Shown here piece after piece: positions 15,487 to 21,274 of a stretch of DNA of 21,274 nucleotides. The position numbers and the translations under genes are program-made. The stretch is from Thermococci archaeon (GTDB taxonomy: Archaea; Methanobacteriota_B; Thermococci; Thermococcales; Thermococcaceae): NCBI GenBank assembly GCA_003663525.1, contig QMUF01000009.1:1-21274 (forward strand), in the 5' to 3' direction. A model generated the notes under the pieces. It did not search any database. It saw nothing but the letters and a program-made list of their open reading frames with translations, and had not been told where the DNA came from. Position 1 is the first letter of the stretch; the number at the start of each line of letters is the position of its first letter.

Positions 15487-15500
15487 GTATTTAAGCCTTT
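15487..15500 (-). promoter_or_regulatory. Promoter of the propeller protein, overlapping the lhr stop
   Basis: AAAGGC (BRE-like, 15495-15500) followed by TTAAATAC (15487-15494) on the minus strand is centred 35 bp from the ATG at 15456. The TAA stop of lhr (15491-15493) is part of the TATA box. Confidence 0.5.
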
Positions 15501-18500
15501 TCCTCTATCAGCTTCATAATTTTACTGTGTAGCTGCTTAATAAGCTCTCTTCTGTCTTCCATAAGCACAACGTCGCTCGCTCCAATCACTTCAAGGTTGA
15601 ATGCAAATGGACTTGGAATCTCGTTATGCTCAATAACGACCTTTATCTTTCCTTCTTTAATCCAGCTCAAAAAGAGTTCTGCATTCTCTATATCCATCTT
15701 ATCTTCCATTATCTCCCTGTAAACTTCTTTCAGAAGTGGAAAGTCTGGGTAGTTTTTCTTCAAAAGCCTCAGAAGAGTCTGTGCGTTTAACTGCTGCCTG
15801 CTAAGGCTTTTCTTTCTCCCCATGTATCTCCTAAGGATGAGCAGACCTCTGTTTGCCACATGCCTGAAACGTCTCTTCAAAAGCTCTGTATTGTCCAATG
15901 CTCTCTTTAAGGTTTCCCTTACGTTCTCAATCTGAAATAGCCCCCTAATTTCCTCCTCGTTTAGGATCTTTTCCTTAGGAAGGATAAGCATAAACCCGTT
16001 ATCACTTATTGCTATTCCAACATTCGTTTTCTTCTTTTTGCTGATAACGTAGGCAAAGGTTCTGCTCAGAGCTTCATTGGCCCTTCTCCCTATTAGTGTG
16101 TGGAAGAAGTATTTAACTCTCCTTTCATCAAAGACCTCCTCAACAAGAAGAAGTTCATCATCTGGGACAGTTGAATACCTCTCCTGTTCTCTAAAATATC
16201 CCAAAATGGCCTTTGCGGCCTTTTCATCAATTTTGTACTTTCTTATGAGAAGCAACTTTGCTCGTTTACTGCTTAGAAGGGCCTTAATCTCCTTTCTAAA
16301 ACGCTGCACATCCAAAGCTAGGTCAAAACTCAAGGGCAACATTTCAGAAAACCATGCCGGAATTGTTGGCTTTGCTCCTTCTTTTGGCTGAACATAAACT
16401 CTATTCGCTCTTGATTTTTTAAATTCATAGGTTCTGCCAGACAGAACAAAAATATCCCCTGGCATCAATCTTTCTGCAAATTCTTCTTCAACAGTTCCAA
16501 TAAAATGTTTATCAAGGGTAAAAACTTCGATTTTTGCCTCATCTGGGATTGTGCCAGTGTTCATATAATAGATGACCCGTGTCATTTTGCCCCTCCTACC
16601 AAATTTCCCTTCTTCTTCATCAAACCAGACCTTTGCATAGACTTTCTTCTCTTCTAAACCTGCGTGTTCACCAGCCAAGTAACGTAAAACACTCATAAAG
16701 TCATCAAAGCTTAAATTACGATATGGATAAGCCCTCCTAACGACCCTATAGGCATCGTTAATATCCCAGACTCTCTCCAACGCCATGCCGAGCACATGTT
16801 GCACAAGGACATCCAGTGGATTTTGGGGAATTTTAATCCTGTCAAGCCTCCTACTTCTCGCATTATGGGCTAAAACAGTACATTCCACCAAATCATCCCT
16901 ATCCAAAACGAGGATCATCCCCTTACTTACCTCATGCAACTTATGGCCTGCTCTTCCGATTCTTTGAAGGCCTCTATTAACGCTCTTTGGTGAACCAATG
17001 AGAACGACCAAATCTATTGTCCCTATATCAATCCCGAGCTCTAAACTGGTTGAGCTGTTTTTTGAGAGGAAGCCGTTAACAACGTAGTTTCCTGTTTTAG
17101 AGTCTAAGATGCCGTATGTGTCTTCAATAAAAACTGACTCTATAAATTTGATCCTATCAAAGAAAACATCTCCCTTCGCGAGCTTCTGAAGCTCCTCAAT
17201 CTCGGAAATTACATCTTCAGCGTTTCTCTCCTTTGCGATTTTTTCATAAAAGTCGAGCAGTTTGACTAAATTTCTCCTCCTGATTTCGCGGGTTCCGAGT
17301 TCTACTTTCATCGGATTGTACATCCCCATCTTCTGAAGCCTGTAAGAGCTAATGCCAAGTTTTTCCCTGATTTTCCTGAGGCGCTGACCGAGTCCGGGAA
17401 TTACATCAGAATTTGAATATCCGCCAGATGTAATATTTTTTATTCTTTCAAGTCCGGGACGCCAAGGCTCTATTAGCTCTCCAAATTTTCGCAGGTATTC
17501 TCCCCCTAAGATTGCAACGGTGTAAGAGGTTCCAACCTTTCTTATCTTTCTGCTTCTGGTGAAGTAGTGTTCGTTGTAATCTTTCCTTCTGAGAGATGCA
17601 ACGATTCCAAGCTGAAGTAAAAGATTGCGTATCCCTTCGGCAAACTCGGAGTTGAAGGTAATGAAGCCAGCTGAATATACACGATTGTCTTCTTTTATCT
17701 CAAGATATCCGCCACCATCAAAATAACCGGATAGAAACTGAATCTTGTGCTCTCTTGGAAGGCGGTAGAGTATCTCCGGAAATCTGCCATTGGTGGATTT
17801 CTTACCATTATCTCCCACGAGTCCTTTGAAGAGGTGAAGGAGCACGTTAAAGGAGAGTTCAAGTGAGTACGTGCTTTCGTTTTGTTTTCTTATACTCCCA
17901 TTGATCCCAAACTCTTCTTTGGCAAGCTTGGCATAACGCTTGAGCACTTCCAAATCGCTGGAGAACAGCGTTGTTGAGTTACTCTTCCATGAACCATCGG
18001 CAAGCCAGAAACCAAGTAGTCTGATCATTCCAGGGGTGAATCTTTTGGGCAATTCATAGGTGTTCTTGTCAGAGGTTATTTTCACAACATCGTTTTCTTC
18101 AATGGTCATGCTAACTTCATTAAGAACCGTTTTTAGCTTGCTCCATCTAAATGGATACTCGCCCCTAAGCTGTTTTGATAAGTAGCTCTCACTCACATTC
18201 AGTTTCCTTGCAAAGGCCTTAATCGAACCAAATTTAGCCTGAATGTTCTTCTTTAGCTCTTCTAAAAACTCAACTCGCAAATGTAAGTAAGCGGAACCTG
18301 GAAGGATTTCAAAAATGGGAATTTCTTCTTCTAAACTTGGCAACCTGCGCAGAATCCCAATATAGTCCCCAGGCTTGAGCTTCTCCGCTTCAATCCAAGC
18401 AGGCTTCCCATTTTTTATTGTGAGAAACTTGTGCTCTCTCGTTGCTTCAACTTCAAAGCCAAGCTTTGTTTTGAGTCTTATTCCCTCAGAGTTGTATTTA

Positions 18501-19660
18501 ATCTTGTGAACGCCCCTGAATCTTACAAAACTACTTTTTGCGTCCTCAATCCCGATTATCTCTTCATTACCGATAAGCTTGTCTATTCTCTTGATCCCTT
18601 TGGAAGTAAGCATCTTCATGTGCCCTGGAACACACACAACAGCCTTAAGCTCTCCTTTCTTCAATTTCTCCTCTACTTCAAGCCTAACGTCCCTAGAAAG
18701 GCTTGAGTGGTGAGTTTCAATTAATTCCGCATATTTTGGAAACCTCTTCTTGAGGTGATAGGCAACCCTTTCAGCCCCGCTTCTCGTGTTTGTAAATATT
18801 AACGTTGTTCTATGCTGCTCTATAAGTTCATCCAAGCGTTTGTACAGGGCCTCACTTAGCTCATTAGCTGGGGCATAGATTAAGTCTTCAACCACGCTCT
18901 CAACTTTGATTTCAGTCTGCTTCGCAAAGCTAACATCTACAACCAAACCAGAACGAGGAGTACCATCATCATTAAAGCCAAAAACAAATTTAGCAACTTC
19001 TTCTAGAGGGTGTATCGTTGCGCTTAAGCCAATTCTCACAAAATCTCCAGCAAGATTTTGGAGTCTCTCCAAGCTTAGAGTCAAATGAGTCCCTCTCTTG
19101 TTCTCAGCTAAAGCGTGGACCTCATCAATAATCACATATTTAACCGTCTTCAACCTCTGACTGAACTTGGGAGCATTTAGAGCTATAGCCAAGCTTTCGG
19201 GAGTGGTTATCAAAATATGAGGTGGCTTTTTTACCATCTTCTGCTTTTCATAGCTTGATGTGTCACTTGTCCTCACTGCAACCCTTATTTCGGGAAGCTC
19301 ATAGCCTAGTTCCTTATAAACTTGTCTTATCTCACTCAGCGGCTCATTGAGGTTTCTCCTTATATCATTGTTCAAGGCCCTAAGTGGAGACACATAGATA
19401 ACATAAATCTTGTCTTCAAGCTTACCTTCTTTTCCCAGAAGAACAAGCTCATTTATGGCGGCAAGGAAAGCAGATAAAGTTTTCCCACTACCCGTTGGTG
19501 AAGATATGAGAACATTTTCCCCCTCGTGAATCTCAACAACTGCATATCTCTGGGGAGGTGTAAATGTTCCAAATTTCCGTTTAAACCATTCCCTAATAGG
19601 TTCATCCAGTATAGCATAAATTTCATCATCGCTGTATTCCCTATTAGCAAACCTTATCAT
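15491..19660 (-). CDS. lhr: Lhr-type DEAD/DEAH-box helicase, intein-containing precursor
   Basis: A 1389-residue precursor that yields an 863-residue helicase if the intein (343-868) is removed. It belongs to the archaeal Lhr (large helicase-related) superfamily 2 proteins, ATP-driven 3'-5' translocases on DNA or RNA:DNA with roles in repair and recombination. Visible motifs are Walker A SSPTGSGKT (53-61), the DEVH box (179-182), motif III GLSAT (211-215), motif V STSLELGIDIG (just after the intein) and motif VI QRIGRAGH (899-906). The C-terminal ~480 residues match the Lhr winged-helix and DEAD-associated core. The intein splits motif V, so the unspliced protein should be inactive. GAGG precedes the ATG, and a TATA (19690-19697) lies 34 bp upstream. 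The frame is open throughout. Confidence 0.92.
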   Translation of the reverse strand: MIRFANREYSDDEIYAILDEPIREWFKRKFGTFTPPQRYAVVEIHEGENVLISSPTGSGKTLSAFLAAINELVLLGKEGKLEDKIYVIYVSPLRALNNDIRRNLNEPLSEIRQVYKELGYELPEIRVAVRTSDTSSYEKQKMVKKPPHILITTPESLAIALNAPKFSQRLKTVKYVIIDEVHALAENKRGTHLTLSLERLQNLAGDFVRIGLSATIHPLEEVAKFVFGFNDDGTPRSGLVVDVSFAKQTEIKVESVVEDLIYAPANELSEALYKRLDELIEQHRTTLIFTNTRSGAERVAYHLKKRFPKYAELIETHHSSLSRDVRLEVEEKLKKGELKAVVCVPGHMKMLTSKGIKRIDKLIGNEEIIGIEDAKSSFVRFRGVHKIKYNSEGIRLKTKLGFEVEATREHKFLTIKNGKPAWIEAEKLKPGDYIGILRRLPSLEEEIPIFEILPGSAYLHLRVEFLEELKKNIQAKFGSIKAFARKLNVSESYLSKQLRGEYPFRWSKLKTVLNEVSMTIEENDVVKITSDKNTYELPKRFTPGMIRLLGFWLADGSWKSNSTTLFSSDLEVLKRYAKLAKEEFGINGSIRKQNESTYSLELSFNVLLHLFKGLVGDNGKKSTNGRFPEILYRLPREHKIQFLSGYFDGGGYLEIKEDNRVYSAGFITFNSEFAEGIRNLLLQLGIVASLRRKDYNEHYFTRSRKIRKVGTSYTVAILGGEYLRKFGELIEPWRPGLERIKNITSGGYSNSDVIPGLGQRLRKIREKLGISSYRLQKMGMYNPMKVELGTREIRRRNLVKLLDFYEKIAKERNAEDVISEIEELQKLAKGDVFFDRIKFIESVFIEDTYGILDSKTGNYVVNGFLSKNSSTSLELGIDIGTIDLVVLIGSPKSVNRGLQRIGRAGHKLHEVSKGMILVLDRDDLVECTVLAHNARSRRLDRIKIPQNPLDVLVQHVLGMALERVWDINDAYRVVRRAYPYRNLSFDDFMSVLRYLAGEHAGLEEKKVYAKVWFDEEEGKFGRRGKMTRVIYYMNTGTIPDEAKIEVFTLDKHFIGTVEEEFAERLMPGDIFVLSGRTYEFKKSRANRVYVQPKEGAKPTIPAWFSEMLPLSFDLALDVQRFRKEIKALLSSKRAKLLLIRKYKIDEKAAKAILGYFREQERYSTVPDDELLLVEEVFDERRVKYFFHTLIGRRANEALSRTFAYVISKKKKTNVGIAISDNGFMLILPKEKILNEEEIRGLFQIENVRETLKRALDNTELLKRRFRHVANRGLLILRRYMGRKKSLSRQQLNAQTLLRLLKKNYPDFPLLKEVYREIMEDKMDIENAELFLSWIKEGKIKVVIEHNEIPSPFAFNLEVIGASDVVLMEDRRELIKQLHSKIMKLIEEKA
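17057..18634 (-). mobile_element. Intein with LAGLIDADG (DOD) homing endonuclease domain in lhr
   Basis: Residues 343-868 (526 aa) interrupt what would read KAVV/SSTSLELGIDIG. The element starts with Cys343 (CVPGHMKM) and ends with Asn868 followed by Ser869, as protein splicing needs. Block B is visible as TREH (407-410). The endonuclease domain has block C LLGFWLADG (548-556) and block E LSGYFDGGG (643-651); the latter lacks the catalytic aspartate at its eighth position. Two helix-turn-helix-like segments (SIKAFARKLNVSESYLSKQL at 479-498, and LRKIREKLGISSYRLQKM at 761-778) probably aid DNA binding. The penultimate residue is Lys, not the usual His. I infer that splicing is likely retained, since the host helicase depends on it, and that homing activity is probably reduced or lost. 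Confidence 0.92.
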
Positions 19661-19689
19661 GATTCCTCATTCATCCTACATAGGCGAAC

Positions 19690-19702
19690 TTTAAAAATTT
19701 TG
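19690..19702 (-). promoter_or_regulatory. lhr promoter
   Basis: The minus strand has TTTTTAAA (19690-19697), preceded by CAAAA-rich sequence and centred 34 bp from the ATG at 19660. Confidence 0.45.
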
Positions 19703-19783
19703 ATTCTATTTTCGAACAAAATTATTTAGCGATACAAAATTAAATATTGACAGGAAAAACCATAGAGAAGACTAAAAAATCCA

Positions 19784-20239
19784 TCAAACCAGAGAAGCAA
19801 GTGAATAAATGAAAACCACCAAAAACACCAATCCAGAGAGATATGCCATCGAATGTGGAAAATGCAGGTGAAAGCTGTCATACTTTTTCTTTGCTTTGAG
19901 AGACATCATTGTTGGTAATACCCCTGCATAGAGCACCCCACCAAAAGTGCCAGCCAGCCATAAACCGTTTACAAAGCTCTTAAGGCCGGCAAAGTATATC
20001 AGCAATGGTGGAACAACTGTTAAGGCCCATGCATAAAGCTTGTTCATTCTCAAAAATTCTTTTATATTATCCACCTCCGAAAGGGTTATGCCTATATAAC
20101 TCGTGCATATAGCAGCTAAAGGTAAAACAAGGCCCAAAATCCTGCCCCCCCTCAATGCATACGGCAACCCCAAAACACCTGTTCCAATTTGGGTTCCTAT
20201 GAGCATTGCACTTGCTTCAGCCAATGTTAGCCTCTTCAT
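19784..20239 (-). CDS. Internally deleted aromatic amino acid permease (HAAAP family) remnant
   Basis: This 151-residue ORF joins the start and end of a TyrP/Mtr-like permease. Residues 1-31 (LTLAEASAMLIGTQIGTGVLGLPYAL) are TM1 with its GTGVLGLPYA motif. From about residue 36 the sequence jumps to what resembles TM8 onward (AAICTSYIGITLSEVD, VVPPLLIYFAG, FGGVLYAGVLPTMM), ending with the last helix. Full-length members have about 11 helices and 380-400 residues, so TM2-TM7 (over 200 residues) appear lost in frame. The join lies near a seven-G run (20145-20151, minus sense) encoding RGGR. A GGTGGG ribosome binding site and a TATA promoter remain intact. It is unlikely to transport anything alone and is best treated as a relic gene, unless the fragment was kept for another use. 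Confidence 0.75.
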   Translation of the reverse strand: MKRLTLAEASAMLIGTQIGTGVLGLPYALRGGRILGLVLPLAAICTSYIGITLSEVDNIKEFLRMNKLYAWALTVVPPLLIYFAGLKSFVNGLWLAGTFGGVLYAGVLPTMMSLKAKKKYDSFHLHFPHSMAYLSGLVFLVVFIYSLASLV

Positions 20240-20270
20240 GTTCCCACCAATTGTGAAAGAAATTCATAGA

Positions 20271-20278
20271 ATATAAAA
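20271..20278 (-). promoter_or_regulatory. Promoter of the permease remnant
   Basis: The minus strand has TTTTATAT (20271-20278), centred 35 bp from the ATG at 20239 with GCC upstream. It is a good TATA match, so the remnant may still be transcribed. Confidence 0.5.
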
Positions 20279-20345
20279 GGCTTGCTATATGTAAAGAAAA
20301 GGTCTTTAAAAGACAAATAAATGTATCTAAGTATGCTTGTATCCA

Positions 20346-21274
20346 TTAGAAGATATGAATCGCCGTTGCTTTAAAGCTTAGATAAACCTCTTTCTCCTCG
20401 TTAATTTCCATCTCAAGAAGGGATGAGCGGGTTATAAATGCCCTGAGCTCGATTCCTCCAATATCAAGAGTCAGCCTTACTAAGGATCCCAGATCCTCAA
20501 CCGCCAAAACTTTAGCTTTGAATTCATTTCTTGCGGAACTTTTTATAGGTTCATTGGATATTATGATGTCTTCCGGCCTTATACCAATTCTAACTTTTCC
20601 CTTGACCTCTACGGGAAGTTCAATTAAAATGCTATTGGTCTTCAAAACTTTCCCCTCTCCAATTCCCTCAACTATATTCTCAAAGCCGAGGAACCTTGCC
20701 ACTTCTTCATTTTTCGGCCTTCCAAATACTTCTCTAACTTCTCCAGTTTGAATTAATTTTCCATCCAGCATAACCCCCACTCTATCTCCCAAGCTTACTG
20801 CCTCCTCAAAGGAATGGGTCACGTGAAGAGCCGTAAAATTTAGCTCCTTATGCCAGTGTTTCATTTCTTGGATGAGCTTAGATCTAGTTTGAATATCCAG
20901 ATTTGCAAATGGCTCATCAAGAAGAAGAAGTTTTGGCTCCAAAATCAAGGCCCTTGCAATGGCAACTCTTTGAGCCTCTCCACCACTCAATGTTCTTGGT
21001 TTTCTGGGCAAGAGATGAGAAATTCCAAGGATTTCTCCAATTTCCTTAACTTTTTTGTCAATTTCATTCTTTGGCATTTTTTTCAGCTTTAATCCGTAAG
21101 CTATATTATCATAGACTTTCATGTGCGGAAAGAGAGCATAGTTCTGGGGAATATAAGCTAATTTTCTCTTTTCAGGCGGCAAAAATGTTATATCATTGCC
21201 ATTCATGAAAATTCTTCCAGAATCCGGAATAAAAATCCCAGCAATGAGCTCAAGTAGAAGTGTCTTTCCAGCAC
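20346..21274 (-). CDS. wtpC: Tungstate/molybdate ABC transporter ATP-binding protein WtpC, 5'-partial
   Basis: The frame runs off the window end at 21274 while still coding inside Walker A ([12 protein letters not shown] is visible), so about 40 N-terminal residues are missing; the ATG at 21206 is internal. Visible motifs are the Q-loop [10 protein letters not shown], signature LSGGEAQR, Walker B LLLLDEP and the switch histidine in [10 protein letters not shown]. The C-terminal regulatory/TOBE part includes [10 protein letters not shown] and the end [11 protein letters not shown]. The whole agrees with Thermococcales WtpC, which powers uptake of tungstate, needed for tungsten aldehyde ferredoxin oxidoreductases. 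The binding protein and permease (wtpA, wtpB) are expected just beyond the right edge but are not seen. Molybdate or sulfate ATPases are close alternatives; the resemblance to P. furiosus WtpC decides the call. Confidence 0.88.
   Translation of the reverse strand, partial: AGKTLLLELIAGIFIPDSGRIFMNGNDITFLPPEKRKLAYIPQNYALFPHMKVYDNIAYGLKLKKMPKNEIDKKVKEIGEILGISHLLPRKPRTLSGGEAQRVAIARALILEPKLLLLDEPFANLDIQTRSKLIQEMKHWHKELNFTALHVTHSFEEAVSLGDRVGVMLDGKLIQTGEVREVFGRPKNEEVARFLGFENIVEGIGEGKVLKTNSILIELPVEVKGKVRIGIRPEDIIISNEPIKSSARNEFKAKVLAVEDLGSLVRLTLDIGGIELRAFITRSSLLEMEINEEKEVYLSFKATAIHIF

Noticed and set aside
17057..18634. The lhr insert as a separate homing endonuclease gene or insertion sequence
   Set aside because: It is in frame with the helicase, starts with Cys, ends with Asn-Ser and has no own start or inverted repeats, so it is an intein.

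Overview
The window comes from a hyperthermophilic archaeon of the order Thermococcales (Thermococcus, Palaeococcus or Pyrococcus). The evidence is the gene content: an archaeal WtpC-type tungstate ATPase, a prolyl endopeptidase whose triad spacing matches the Pyrococcus furiosus enzyme as I remember it, an archaeal FKBP with an insert-in-flap domain, and an intein-bearing Lhr helicase. Archaeal expression signals agree: GGTG/GGAGG ribosome binding sites, TATA boxes with purine-rich BRE about 35 bp upstream of many starts, and oligo-T tracts after stops. Genes are densely packed. No gap exceeds 300 bp; the longest, about 170 bp (11742-11909), holds a promoter with a repeated operator-like element. 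I saw no rRNA, tRNA, CRISPR array or insertion sequence.

Region 1 (1-4428, + strand) is a four-gene ABC importer of the BMP/nucleoside class: a 5'-truncated substrate-binding lipoprotein, a double-domain ATPase and two overlapping permeases. Region 2 (4436-9419, - strand) holds an orphan, membrane-anchored metal-binding-protein-like gene with a doubtful metal site, a small gene of unknown function overlapping a purine-type phosphoribosyltransferase, an M20 metallopeptidase, and cysteinyl-tRNA synthetase. Nucleoside import and the phosphoribosyltransferase could work together in purine salvage, though they are separate transcription units.

Region 3 (9420-14273) starts at a divergent promoter region. 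It carries an FKBP-type prolyl isomerase with an acidic tail, a CPBP-type membrane protein with an altered catalytic motif, a convergent DUF4097-type VNG-repeat protein, a 5'-broken relic of an ATC-hydrolase-family gene, and the prolyl endopeptidase. Region 4 (14263-21274, - strand) holds a membrane-anchored beta-propeller-like protein with a calcium-loop motif, a very long Lhr-type helicase interrupted by a 526-residue intein in helicase motif V, an aromatic amino acid permease that has lost its central membrane segments, and the 3' part of wtpC.

The best leads are the intein with one degenerate endonuclease motif and an unusual C-terminal junction, the duplicated TTTGACCACA element flanking the TATA box of the VNG-repeat gene, the collapsed permease that keeps its promoter, and two proteins (metal-binding and CPBP-type) with family-defining residues replaced. 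I did not find a clearly new multi-gene system.
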